Shown here piece after piece: positions 48,632 through 59,972 of a stretch of DNA of 64,000 bases. Numbering within the stretch: the first letter of the stretch is position 1; every line of letters begins with the position of its first letter. The DNA is from Lepus europaeus (taxonomy: Eukaryota > Chordata > Mammalia > Lagomorpha > Leporidae). The notes below the pieces were generated by a model. That model was not told the DNA's origin. It ran no database searches and saw nothing but the letters and a program-made list of their open reading frames with translations. Where the stretch lies: positions 54,436,948 to 54,500,947 of the forward strand of contig NC_084835.1 of NCBI RefSeq assembly GCF_033115175.1, given 5' to 3'. The position numbers and the translations under genes were made by a program.

Positions 48632-50560
48632 TTAGTTGTCACCGATCAGGGAAAACAAATGATATTTGTCTCTTTGGGACTGGCTTAATTCACTCAGCAT
48701 GATGTTGTCCAGATTGCTCCATCTTATTGCATATGACCGGGTTTCATTGTTTTTGACTGCTGTATAGTATTCTATAGAGTACATGTCCCATAATTTCTTT
48801 ATCCAGTCTACTGTTGATGGGCATTTGGGTTGGTTCCAGGTCTTAGCTATTGTGAATTGAGCTGCAATAAACATTAATGTGCAGATGGCTTTTTTGTTTG
48901 CCAATTTAATTTCCTTTGGGTAAATTCCAAGGAGTGGGATGGCTGGGTTGAATGGTAGGGTTATGTTCAGGTTTCTGAGGAATCTCCAGACAGACTTCCA
49001 TAGTGGCTTAACCAGTTTGCATTCCCACCAACAGTGGGTTAGTGTCCCTTTTCCCCCACATTCTCTCCAGCATCTATTGTTGGTAGATTTCTGAATGTGA
49101 GCCATTCTCACAGGGGTGAGGTGAAACCTCATTGTGGTTTTGATTTGCATTTCTCTGATTGCAAGTGATCTTGAACATTTTTTCGTGTGTCTGTTGGTCA
49201 TTTGGATTTCCTCTTTGGAAAGATGTCTGTTGAGGTCTTTGGCACTTCTCTTAAGTGGGTTGGTTGTTTTGTTGTTGTGGAGTTTCTTGATTTCTTTGTA
49301 GATTCTGGTTATCAACCCTTTATCTGTTGTGTAGTTTGCAAATATTTTTTCCCGTTCTGTCGGTTTACTATTCACTTTCCTGACTGTTTCTTTTGCAGTA
49401 CAGAAACTTCTCAGTTTGATGCAATCCCAAATGTTAATTTTGGTTTTGACTGCCTGTGCTCCTGGGGTATTTTCCAAGAAGTCTTTGCCTGTGCCTATAT
49501 CTTGCAGGGTTTCTCCAATGCTCTCTAATAATTTGATGGTGTCAGGTCATAGATTTAAGTCTTTAATCCATGTTGAGTGAATTTTTGTGTAAGGTGAAAG
49601 GTAGGGATCTTGCTTCATGATTCTGCACGTGGAAATCCAGTTTTCCCAACACCATTTATTGAATAGTCTGTCCTTACTCCAGGGATTGGTTTTGGATCCT
49701 TGATCAAATATGAATTGGCTGTAGATGTTTGGGTTGATTTCTGGTGTTTCTATTCTGTTCCATTGGTCTATCCATCTGTTTCTGTACCAGTACCATGCTG
49801 TTTTGATAACTACTGCCCTGTAATATGTCCTGGAATCTGGTATTGTGATGCCTCCGGCTTTGTTTTTGTTGTACAGGATTGCTTTGGCTATTCGAGGTCT
49901 CCTGTGTCTCCATATGAATTTCAGCATCATTTTTTCCAGATCTGAGAAGAATGCCTTTGGTATTTTGATTTGCATCGAATTGAATCTGTAAATTGCTTTT
50001 GGGAGAATGGACATTTTGATGATGTTGATTCTTCCAATCCATGAGCATGGAAGATTTCTCCATTTTTTGGTATCCTCTTCTATTTCTTTCTTTAAGGTTT
50101 TGTAATTTTCATGGTAGAGATCTTTAATGTCCTTGGTTAAGTTTATTCCAAGGTATTTGATTGTTTTTGTAGCTATTGTGAATGGGATTGATCTCCCAGT
50201 ACTATTGTATTGGGGTCTAAGTCTCCCTTTAAGTCCCTTAACAAGTCTTTTAAATAAGCTGGTGCCCTGTAATTAGGTGCATATACCTTGATAATCGTTA
50301 TATCTTCCTGTTGAATGGATCCCTTAATCATTAAATAGTGCCCCTCTTTGTCTCTCCTAACAGTTTTTGTGGTAAAGTTTATGTTGTCCGATATTAAGAT
50401 GGCTACGCCCGCTCTTTTTTCATTTCTGTTGGCATGGTATATCTTTTTCCAGCCTTTCACTTTCAGTCTGTTGGAAAGTCTTGTTGGAAAGTCTTGTTGG
50501 AAAGATGAGTTTCTTGTAAGCAGCAAAAAGATGGGTTTTGTTCCTTAACCCAATCAGCCA
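48632..50560 (-). pseudogene. L1 ORF2 remnant, endonuclease joined to C-terminal half
   Basis: The endonuclease portion (50560-50192: [24 protein letters not shown]) is joined at about 50190 to the segment after the reverse transcriptase core. From 50014 on it reads [13 protein letters not shown] and continues to the C-terminal [18 protein letters not shown], with a break at 49547. A local duplication, 'gtcttgttggaaa' repeated in tandem at about 50475-50502, is also present. Confidence 0.9.
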
Positions 50561-50679
50561 CTCGGTGTCTTTTAACTGGATTGTTCAGGCCTTTAGCGTT
50601 TAATGTGACTATTGATAAGTAGTAATTTTGCCCTACCATTTTTGGGTTTCCTGTGATCTTTTGCTGTGAGGTTTCCTTC

Positions 50680-51713
50680 CTTTACCTTCTTTCATATTGA
50701 TGACCGTGTTTCTGTGTTTCTGCATGTATCACATCTTTAAGCATCTTTTTCAGGGCTGGACAAGTGGTGACAAATTCTTTCAATTTCTGTTTGCTGTGAA
50801 AGGTCTTTATTTCACCTTCATTCATAAATGAGAGCTTTGCAGGATATAATATTCTAGGTTGGCAGTTTTTCTCTCTTAGTACCTGGGCTATATCTCACCA
50901 TTCCCTCCTCGCTTCTAGGGTTTCTGATGAGAAGTCAGCTGTGAGTCTAATTGGGGATCCTCTGAGAGTAATCTGGCGTTTCTCTTTTGCACATTTTAGG
51001 ATCTTTTCTTTATGTTTCACTGTGGTGAGTTTGATTACGACGTGTCGTGGTGAGGATCTCTTTTGGTCATGTTTATTAGGGGTTCTATGAGCTTCCTGTG
51101 CTAGGATGTCTCTGTCCTTCTCCAAACCTGGGAAATTTTCTGCTAGTATCTCACTAAAAAGGCCTTCTAATCCTTTCTCCCTCTCCATGCCTTCAGGAAC
51201 TCCCAGAACCCGAATGTTAGGTTTTTTAATAGTATCCTGTAGATTCCCAACAATATTTTTTAGATTTCTAATTTCCTCTTCTTTTCTTTGGTTTGCTTGT
51301 TTCCTTTCCTGTTCTCTGTCTTCTACATCCGATATTCTCTCTTCTGCTTCACCCATTCTGTTTTTAAGGCTCTCTAATGTGTTTGTCATTTGATCTATTG
51401 ATTTCTTCATTTCATTATGATTTCTCGTCACTATCACAGTTTATCGTTCTACTAGTTGTTTCATTTCATTTTGATTCCTCCTTAATATTTCATTTTCGCG
51501 AGAGAGATTTTCTGTCTTGTCCATTAAGGATTTCTGTAGTGCAAGAATTTGTTTTTGAGAGCTTCTCAATGATCTTACCAATTTTTTGAGATCCGCTTCT
51601 TGCATTTCTTCTATCTCATCATCTTCATAATCTTGAATTGTGGTGTCTTTTTCATTTGGGGGCATCATAGTGTCTTCCTTGCTCTTTTTATCTTGGTCTC
51701 TACGTTTGTTTGG
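50680..51713 (-). pseudogene. L1 ORF1, broken
   Basis: Minus-strand ORF1 starting MPNKRRDQDKKSKED near 51713, with a TAA after QLVER near 51438, then the RRM and LQARREW region with a further break at about 50894 (a TGG-to-TGA-type stop after ARREW). The first stop is the same codon as in the copy at 39641-40702. Confidence 0.88.
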
Positions 51714-52481
51714 CATCTTGGAGGTGTGGCCAAAGAGCTCTGTTTGGTTCTTCAGGGTTAAGGTGTGCCCAAGATGACTCACCCAGATTGTTCTCTGGCT
51801 TGCTCTCTTGCTCTCTATCTTTTTTTTTTTTTTAGACTCAGTTGGGAAGAAATTCCACACAGCTCACTGGGTTGCCTAGGGTACAGAGTTTGTTTTACAT
51901 ATGTAAAATGGTGCCTGCTCTTTGTCTTGCTTGTCTTTGTAAGGTGAGTGGAGAGAGAGGCTAATGACCCTGCTGGTTCTCCTTATTTATTCACTTTTTT
52001 TTCTCTCCTCCAGTCAGCCTGGTGCGGTTCCCCCCCCCCCCCACCATGGGACCCCAGACCACGCTCTAACCTTCCCAGCCAATGTCTCGGGTTACCTTTC
52101 CTTCCAGCGCTGGGGCTCAAATTCTGCGGCTGGGTTTCTGTGGCTGGGTCGCTGGGTTCCCCACTCTTGCTGTTCCAATCTTGCGGCTCCGTTCCCATGG
52201 TGTGGCTCGGCGCGGCAGTGGGCCACCTTGCTCTCCCCGTAGGTCTTCTGTGTCACATCCACTAGATCTGGAAGAGTTTCCTCTGCTGTTTTTTTTTTCT
52301 GAGTCTCTTCCTGAGGGTACAGTAACTCCACCTTTGTTAAACTATCTTTTCCTGGACTGTTGGTGCGCGCCCTCACTCTTCTGCCATCTTGGCTCCGCTT
52401 TCAGGTCATTTTTAATTTTATTCAGATTAAAAGAAGTTTACAAAATGAAAAGAAGTAGAAATTATAAAAATAATAATTGTC

Positions 52482-52798
52482 GGGGCCGGCGCCTTGGTTC
52501 GCTTGGTTAATCCTCTGCCTGCAGCGCCAGCATCCCATATGGGCTCTAGGTTCTAGTACCGGTTGCTCCTCTTCCAGTCCAGCTCTCTGCTATGCCCCGG
52601 GATGGCAGTGGAGGATGGCACAGGTCCTTGGGCCCTTGCACCCTCATGGGAGACCAGGAAGAAGCACCTGGCTCCTGGCTTTGGATTGGCTCAGTGCCAG
52701 CCATAGCGGCCATTTGGGGGGTGAACCAACGGAAGGAAGACCTTTCTCTCTATCTCTCTCTCTCACTGTCTATAACTCTACCTGTCAAATAAAAAAAT
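52482..52798 (+). repeat. CSINE
   Basis: Full-length SINE with a perfect 13-bp target-site duplication, aataataattgtc, at 52469-52481 and 52799-52811. Confidence 0.95.
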
Positions 52799-52987
52799 AA
52801 TAATAATTGTCAACATTTACTTAGAATTAAGGCATTGTAATTAGTACCTTAAACTGGTGCTATAGTTTATTCTTCATTGCATCCCTATAATGTAGATATT
52901 ATCATGTTTATCATATTTATCATGAGGAGGAAACAAGAAAGGTTAGCGTTTTTCTAAGTTCACAGTGTGACAGACCTGTTTTGGGAT

Positions 52988-53307
52988 TTTTTTTTGACAG
53001 GTAGAGTGGACAGTGAAAGAGAGAGTGAAAGACAAAGGTCTTCCTTTTCCGTTGGTTCATCCCTAAAAGGCTGCTGCGGCCAGCACACCGCACTGATCCA
53101 AAGCCAAGAGCCAGGTGCTTCTCCTGGTCTCCCATGCGGGTGCAAGGCCCAAGGACTTGGGCCATCCTCCACTGCATACCCGGGTCACAGCAGAAAGCTG
53201 GACTGGAAGAGAAGCAACCAGGACAGAATCTGGCACCCTGACCAGGACTAGGACCCTGGGTGCTGGCGCAGCAGGCGGAGGATTATCCTATTGAGCCGCG
53301 GCGCCGG
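52988..53307 (-). repeat. CSINE, minus strand
   Basis: Full-length reverse SINE with a perfect 13-bp target-site duplication, cctgttttgggat, at 52975-52987 and 53308-53320. Confidence 0.95.
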
Positions 53308-53480
53308 CCTGTTTTGGGATCTTAGTGTAAATCTATTATATTTTTCTAACATTTAAAAATATTAATTTTTTATTTTCAAATTCTAAATTAATGTGATATA
53401 CCAGTTCATTCCATGAAGTGTAATGCAATATTTCAGCAGATAGACACACAGCATTAACCAATCTATTAGTTTCAAAGTTG

Positions 53481-54640
53481 TATGCCTTACATTTAGATCT
53501 TTGATTCATTCTGATTGATTTTTGATTTTTTAATGTATGGAAAGAGATGTAGGGATATATTGATTATTTTTCATATGAATATCTGGCTCTTCTGGCAGCA
53601 TTTATTGAAGAATTGTCCTTCATCCAAAGCATATTTTTATGCCTCTGGAGAAAATCAGTTTGTTACAGCTCGATGGATTTGTTGCCGATGTTCCTATTAT
53701 GTTCCTTTGGTCTATTTATAAGTTTTTGTGCCAATATTATAATGTTTTGGTTAGTATAGCTTGGTAGCATGTTTTGAAGTCTGATATTACGATACATTGA
53801 TACATTGTATGATACATTATGATACAAAGATACATTGATCTTTCTGCAAAGTATTAAATTGTCTTTTTGTGGTCTTCTGTGGTTTCACACAAATTTTAGG
53901 AATTTTTCCTATTTATGTAAGTAGTACCATTGATATTCTGATGAGAATTATGTTGAAGGTTATGTAAATTTATGTAGATACTATACATACTGAAAGAATA
54001 GTAATTGTTCCAATACATGAACATGTGATGTCTTTCCATTTTTTAGGACTCTTCAGTTAATTTCCTCAGTGCCTGGTAATTTTCACTGTAGAGATCATGT
54101 GATTTCTTTGATAAACACATGCCTAGATATATTATTTTATTCTGTTGTAGTTTTGTAAATTAGATAGCTTTGTGATTTTTCAAAAATTTCATTTTTGATG
54201 TCTTTCTGAGTATTACATGTTAATATTGTATCTGGGAACTTTGCTCAGTTTAACTTTTCAGTTCTTGCAGTTTTTAGTGTAATTTTTGAGTTTTTCCATA
54301 TTTTAAATTATGTCATCATCAAATATGATAATTTGATCTCTGCCCATTATATTTGTCTTATTTCTTCATCTCACTTTAATGTTCTGGCAGTGACTTACAG
54401 TATTTTGCTGAATATGATTTAAATATGACTAATGAAAGTTGAACTCTGTTTTGTTTCAGATTTATTGAAGAAATGAACTCAGATTTCCCCTATTGAATAT
54501 GACATGGACTGTGGGTTTTCACATACAGTCTTCATTGTGTTAAGAACTTTCCTTCTGTACTTAATTTTATGAATTATGATAAAGGGACATTGAATTTTAG
54601 TGTTGTTTGGCAAGTAGGAAGATAGAATTATCATTTGGGG
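53481..54640 (-). mobile_element. old L1 ORF2 fragment, minus strand
   Basis: Highly diverged. The plus strand shows the antisense phrases seen in other copies in the same order ('gatctttgattcattctg', 'cagcatttattgaagaattg', 'ggtctatttataagtttttg', 'gtagagatcatgtgattt'). Probably the continuation of the old L1 at 46073-47663. Confidence 0.75.
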
Positions 54641-55129
54641 TTTGCAAGGGCTTCCAGCTCATGCATACCTAAACCGGTTATACCATATCACACTCACTAA
54701 AAGAGTGAAAGATTGGGAAGAATCTGTTTACAAAGGAAGTGAGAGAAAGTGGTTGAAGCACAGATGCAACTCCCAGTCTCCACCATTGTTAACCTGTACA
54801 AGAAGAGTCCCAGGAAAACTAAATTTAGGCTTCTCCTCAACAATGGGAATTCTAAGCTTCCTTCCCTTATTTGTAGCAGCTACCCAGATCTCTGGGTTGT
54901 CACTTATTATGAGACAGAATTGGGAAGACTTCTACTACCACCTGTAACCTCATGGGGACAGATTTAGTTATTTTCCTTGTCAAACATCTGAGAGATGCTT
55001 GAAAACTGTGTGAGTTTTCTAAATAGGTTTTCAAGCACTTTGCATGTTTCCTAGAAACTCTGAAATCTTCCTGAAAATTACAATTGAAAAATATTTTAAT
55101 ATGCTGAATATATGTGATGTTTTTCAATT
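54641..55129. other. unassigned DNA
   Basis: No gene or repeat recognised. A 101-codon frame at 54642-54947 has no visible domain. Confidence 0.4.
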
Positions 55130-55365
55130 CTTTTTTTTAAGATTTATTTTATTTATTTGAAAGATAAATTTATAAAGAGAGGTAGAATCAGAGAGAGAGA
55201 GAGAGAGAGAGGTCTTCCATCTACTGGTTCACTCTCCAAATAACCTCAGACTCCAGACCTGAGCTAATCTGAAGCTAGGAGCCAGGAGCTTCCTCCAGGT
55301 CTCCCACATGGTTGCAGGGGCACAAGGACTTGAGCCATCTTCTACTGCTTTCCCAGGCCATGTGT
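55130..55365 (-). repeat. old CSINE, minus strand, truncated
   Basis: Tail 'aagatttattttatttattt', (GA)n at about 55192-55211, then 'cttccatctactggttcac' and 'tcccacatggttgcagggg'. The head is missing. Confidence 0.8.
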
Positions 55366-55774
55366 TTCCACAGCAGGCATTATCGTTCTGCCTTCTATAA
55401 CACAATAGTAGTTTCACATGGTGAGTTTTGGGGAAATTTTACTAGCAAAATATATGTAATGAACATACCAGGAAACCAACATTCATGGAATTTGGTTTAG
55501 CATAGTTACTTGCCATTTCCATTTTTCTAGTTTCTGTTTAAACAAAATACCTTAGAACACAAAGCCCACAATATATACTTGTTCCTCAAATGCATTTTCA
55601 GTATTGTAATTTAATGACACTTTTTCAGTTAAACTTCCATATTCACCAGTAACTGCAGCATCAGAGTCTCATATTTCATGACAGGCAGTGGACAGCTGCT
55701 TCTCCGTGGAGGCAAGTGGCCTTGTGTTGCTCAGGAGTTGCAGGCTTAAGGTTTATAGGGCACACTGGAAGTTC
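55366..55774. other. unassigned DNA
   Basis: Nothing recognised. Confidence 0.4.
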
Positions 55775-55777
55775 TCA

Positions 55778-56660
55778 CCTTTTGTAGATATCTGTTAGAT
55801 CCATTTGGGATATAGTGTCGATTAAATCTGCTGTGTCCTTGTTGATCTTCTGTCCGGTTGATGGGTGTATTGCTGAAAGTGGAGTATTGAAATTCCCCAA
55901 TACTATTGTATTGGAGTCTAAGTCTCCCTTTAAGTCCCTTAACATATCTTTTAAATAAACTGGTGCCCTGAAATTAGGTGCATATACATTTATTATATTT
56001 ACATCTTCCTGTTGAATTGATCCCTTAATCATTATATAGTGCCCCTCTTTGTCTCTCCTAACAGTTTTTTTTAAGATTTTTATTTATTTATTTGACAGGT
56101 AGGCTTACAGACAGTGAGAGGGAGAGACAGAGAGAAAGGTTTCCTTCCATAGGTTCACCCCGCAAATGGCCTCTATGGCCGGAGCTACGCCGATCCAAAG
56201 CCAGGAGCCAGGTGCTTCTTCCTGGTCTCCCATGCGGGTGCAGGCGCCCAAGCACTTGGGCCATCCTCCACTGCCATCCCGGGCCACAGCAGAGAGCTGG
56301 ACTGGAAGAGGGCAACTGGGACTAGAACCCGGGGCCCATATGGGATTCTGGTGCCACAGGCGGAGGATCAGCCAAGTGAGCCACAGCGCCGGCCCTCCTA
56401 ACAGTTTTCGTATTAAAGTTTATCTTATCTGATATTAAGATGGCTACCCCAGCTCTATTTTGGTTTCTGTTGGCATGGAATATCTTTTTCCAACCTTTCA
56501 CTTTCAGTCTGCATGCATCTTTGTGGAAAGATGTGTTTCTTGTAGGCAGCAAATAGATGGGTTTTGTTTTTTAATCCATTCAGCCAGTCTGTGCCTTTTA
56601 ATTTAAGAGTTGAGGCCATTTATATTCAATGTGACTATTGATAAGTAGTGACTTTGCCCT
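55778..56660 (-). pseudogene. L1 ORF2 endonuclease remnant with CSINE insertion
   Basis: Minus-strand text starts MAGQSHYLSIVTLNINGLNS near 56663, with part of the following sequence changed. It resumes with [20 protein letters not shown] and, past the [23 protein letters not shown] and VLGNFNTPLSAI. There the catalytic D of GDFN is N. It ends at DLTDIYK. Confidence 0.85.
56069..56394 (-). repeat. CSINE, minus strand, in L1 ORF2
   Basis: Complete reverse SINE. Target-site duplication ctcctaacagtttt at 56055-56068 and 56395-56408. Confidence 0.95.
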
Positions 56661-56759
56661 GCCATTTTTCCAAAGATATTTCTAATATATGCTTTGAACT
56701 TCCTGTGATCTTTTACTGGGAGATTTTTTTTTCTTTTACCTTCTTTCCTATTAATGGCC

Positions 56760-58114
56760 GTGTTTCTGTGTTTCCGTGTGTAACACATGTTTAAGCCTCA
56801 TTTGCAGGGCTGGGCGAGTGGTGACAAGTTCTTTCAATTTCTGTTTGCTATTAAATGTCTTTATTTCACTTTCATTCAAAAATGAGAGCTTTGCAGGATA
56901 CAATATTCTAGGATGGCATTTTTTTCTGTTAGGTCTTGGGCTATATCTCGCCATTCCCTTCTAGCCTGTAGGGTTTCTGATGAGAAGTCTGCTGTGAGTC
57001 TAATTGTAGATCTTCTAAGAGTAATCTGACGCTTCTCTCTTGCACATTTTAGAATCTTTTCTTTATGTTTCACTGTGGTGAGTTTGATTACTACGTGTCG
57101 TGGTGAGGATCTCTTTGGTCATGTTTATTGGGGGTTCTATGTGCTTCCTGTCTCTTTCCTTCTCCAAACCTGGGAAGTTTCCTTCTAGTATCTCACCAAA
57201 AAGGCCTTCTAATCCTTTCTTTCTCTCCATGCCTTCAGGAATTCCTAGAATCCAATTGGGTTTTGTAATAGTATTCTGTAGATTCCCAACAATATTTTTT
57301 AGATTTCTAATTTCCTCTTCTTTTCTTTGGTTTGACTGTATACTTTCCTGTGCTCTATCTTCTAAGTCTGATATTCTCTCTTCTATCTCAATGATTCTGT
57401 TTTTAAGGCTCTCAAATGTGTTTTTCATTTGTTCTATTGAATTCATTTCAGTTTGATTTCTCTTCAATATCTCAATTTCATGTTCTACTAAATTCCTCAT
57501 TTCATTTTGATTCCTCCTTAAGATTTCTTTTTCGCCGGTGCCGCAGCTCACTAGGCTAATCCTCCACCTTGTGGCACCGGCACACCGGGTTCTAGTCCTG
57601 GTCGGGGCGCCAGATTCTGTCCCGGTTGCCCCTCTTCCAGGCCAGCTCTCTGCTGTGGCCAGGTAGTGCGGTGGTGGATGGCCCAAGTGCTTGGGCCCTG
57701 CACCCCATGGGAGACCAGGAGAAGCACCTGGCTCCTGCCATCAGATCAACACGGTGCGCTGGCCACAGCGCACTGGCCACAGCGCGCCAGCCACGGCGGC
57801 CATTGGAGGGTGAACCAACGGCAAAGGAAGACCTTTCTCTCTGTCTCTCTCACTGTCCACTCTGCCTGTCAAAAAAAAAAAAAGATTTCATTTTCACGAG
57901 AGATATTTTCTGTTCTGTCCTGTTATGTTTCTGTAATTCATGCATTTATTTTTGATAACTTCTAAATGTTCTTTTCATAAATTTTTTGAAATCCGTATCT
58001 TCCATTTCTTCTATCTCATCATCTTAATAATCTTGTATTAGAGTGTCATGTTCATTTGGGAGCATCATGTCTTCCTTGTTCTTGTTTCCTCAGTTTCTGC
58101 GTTTGTTGTTTGGC
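56760..58114 (-). pseudogene. L1 ORF1 remnant with CSINE insertion
   Basis: Coiled-coil, RRM and C-terminal text are recognisable (NTFESLKNRIIEIEERISDL, LGIPEGMERKKGLEGLF, LQARREW, YPAKLSF-type end), with frameshifts. Split by the SINE at 57534-57881. It lacks the nonsense codon shared by the copies at 40 and 51 kb (reads LVEHEIEIL there). Confidence 0.85.
57534..57881 (+). repeat. CSINE in L1 ORF1, with local internal duplication
   Basis: Plus-strand SINE with the 14-bp repeat aagatttctttttc (57520-57533), one mismatch at 57882-57895. Between about 57752 and 57800 the 'gcgc(t/c)ggccacagcgc' unit occurs about three times, an expansion not seen in most other copies here. Confidence 0.93.
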
Positions 58115-59189
58115 ATTGTAGATATTTTTTGGTTTCTTCTTTTTTCTTTCTCACTGTGCTGGCTTTTCTCATTATACTAGGACTCTAGATTATGTGGACT
58201 AGTCTGATTTTGGTGAATCTCTAGAGGCTTGTGATAGGTGTGGCCAGAGAGCTCATTTCAGTTCTCCAGGGTTAAGGGTGTGTCAAAGGTGACACACCCA
58301 GGTTTAGCATGGTAAATCTTCTGTCTCTCTCTTTTTTTTATTCAGAAGGGAAGTAATTCCACTCAGCTGAGCTCCTCTCCTTGATGGCAATCAGTGCCTG
58401 AGCACTAGCCCCAGTGGGTATAATGTTTGCTCTGTCCCAAGGACCGCACAAAGGATCTGTGTAGTCCTCAGCGTAAGCTCAGATTACCCTGTAATGTCTC
58501 TCACCGAGTAGCCAAAGCTGCCCGAATTTGTGGGATCTCCCACTGAGACTACTCACATCTCAGCCACACCATGCGTTCTCCCACTTACCCTCAGTTTTTT
58601 TTTTTTCCCACAGTCCCAGCTCATAAGCTCCACACATTCACTAGGTCTTAATCTCATGTTATTTCTCTGCACCAGAGTCAGGTTTTTCTGCTTGGCTAAG
58701 GGCAGGTGCAGCCCCGAGCTGGTGCAGCTGTTACGTATGTCCTAAATGGTGCCTGCTGTATTGTCTTCCCTGCCTTTGTAATGTGAGTGGAGAGAGAGAA
58801 TCTTGCCCATACCAATCCCTTTTATTTTTTTCTCTCCTCTAGTTGGGCTGGTGTACTTTCCCCCATGGAGCTTCAAGCCTTGTTCCCTCTAGGCTCTTCC
58901 TGCTGCTTTTCCGCCAGTGTCTCAGGCTACTGTGGTTTCACCTCACCTCCCTTTCCAGTGCTGGTGCATAGACTTGGTGGCTGGGGTCCCAAGCTGATGG
59001 CGCCCGTGCCCTCCATGTAGGTCCACCATGTCCCACTAATTCTGGAAGAGTTTCCTCTGCAGTTTTTTCTCTAACTCTTCTTTGAGACTACAGTATCTCC
59101 ACTTTTATTAAACTATCTTTTCTCGGACTATCAGTGAGCTCCCTCCCTATTCCGCCATCTTGGAGCACTCCTTTATCTTTTCCAAAATA

Positions 59190-59560
59190 CTTCTAACCAC
59201 GATAACGGGAAGGGGAGACAGAGAGGGAAGGCAGGACTACCTCCCGGGGAGAGATAGACCATGGTCTAGGCTCAGCAGGAACCACTGTACTCTCTGCAAA
59301 GAGAAAGGACACTGGAAGAATGAATGTCCTAAGTGAGAAAACAGAGAAAGAAACAGGACAAAGGGCAGTCAGGCTGAGGTCTTGTTCACAAAAGAGGGGA
59401 ATGACAATGAATAGGGGGGATGGAGCTCGGATCCCCTTCCCGAGTCCAGGGTAACTTTTAAGGTGGAAGGGGTTCCTATTGATTTCTTGGTGGATACAGG
59501 AGTGCAGTTCTCAGTAATTACCTGAAGAAAAGGCAAGATGGATAGTAGAACCAACATTGT
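59190..59560 (+). pseudogene. endogenous gammaretrovirus-like gag nucleocapsid and protease remnant
   Basis: In frame from 59286 the sequence gives CTLCKEKGHWKNEC, a single C-x2-C-x4-H-x4-C zinc knuckle as in gammaretroviral nucleocapsids. The same frame, after a TGA at 59334 and a TAG near 59409, reads VEGVPIDFLVDTGVQFSVIT, the protease active-site region with its DTG triad (59481 onward). Later it reads GATGC(x)AYQW, which fits the protease flap side. The arrangement (one zinc knuckle, protease in the same frame after a stop) is typical of gammaretroviruses. Breaks: TGA at 59334, TAG near 59409, TGA after SVIT, and TAG before GATG. Polymerase is absent. The remnant cannot yield a functional product. 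Confidence 0.85.
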
Positions 59561-59603
59561 ATAGGGGGCTACCGGGTGCAGAGCTTATCAATGGATTGCT
59601 GCC

Positions 59604-59972
59604 ATGTATGTGAAGGATTATTTCAGGCTTCAGAAAGAACAAGCACTAAAGCTATTGAAGTTTATAGAAAGGAAAAAGAAGAAACACATGGCAAAAATGA
59701 AAAAGGAAAAAACAAATATAGATTTAAGATATGAAGACTGCTTCCTGTCAATACTAGATATATTTGATATAGAAATAGCAACAAACCCCAAATTAGACTG
59801 TAGGATATGTATTAATAAATACTTATGGACACTTCCACAAATAAAAAGCCCAGTATATATAGAAAATTTTGGCTTAGATTATGCATTTTCCATGTTAAGG
59901 CATAATGATGTTTTTAAATGTAAAAATGCTAGGCAAAATGAAGAGATAAAATGGCCTGAATACTTCTTTTAG
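59604..59972 (+). CDS. unidentified 122-codon ORF after the protease remnant
   Basis: Starts MYVKDYFRLQKEQALKLL and ends QNEEIKWPEYFF. It is in the same reading frame as the gag/protease remnant and follows it directly, where polymerase would be expected. It has a lysine-rich basic stretch (residues about 25-42, ERKKKKHMAKMKKEK), a likely helical start, and a later part with scattered aromatics and four cysteines. No membrane segment or catalytic motif is visible. I do not recognise the family. It could be captured host sequence, a highly diverged viral segment, or a chance open frame in A/T-rich DNA. Confidence 0.35.
   Translation: MYVKDYFRLQKEQALKLLKFIERKKKKHMAKMKKEKTNIDLRYEDCFLSILDIFDIEIATNPKLDCRICINKYLWTLPQIKSPVYIENFGLDYAFSMLRHNDVFKCKNARQNEEIKWPEYFF

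Larger units (their letters stand above)
47675..52398 (-). mobile_element. L1 with two internal deletions, minus strand
   Basis: It has both true L1 ends: the 5' end at about 52398 with 'gccatcttggctccgc' on the plus strand, and the 3' UTR tail near 47690. The direct repeat tttcaggtcat at 47664-47674 and 52399-52409 flanks it. About 1.8 kb of ORF2 is missing at about 50190, where text equivalent to 37312 in the second copy is joined to text equivalent to 39138. About 0.5 kb of the 3' UTR is missing at about 48389. The deleted ORF2 part includes the FADD box, so it cannot make reverse transcriptase. Confidence 0.93.
52410..53480. other. unassigned A/T-rich DNA carrying two CSINEs
   Basis: Between the young L1 and the resumed old L1. 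No gene is recognised outside the two SINEs listed separately. Confidence 0.4.
55778..59165 (-). mobile_element. 3'-truncated L1 with 5' UTR, ORF1 and start of ORF2
   Basis: The 5' UTR (59165-58115) ends in 'attccgccatcttgga' on the plus strand and resembles the 5' UTR of the second full-length copy rather than that of the intact one. ORF1 (about 58114-56760) is interrupted by a CSINE. The endonuclease part of ORF2 (56660-55778) holds another CSINE and the match stops near residue 180. Everything 3' of that is absent, and no clear target-site duplication was found. Confidence 0.88.
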
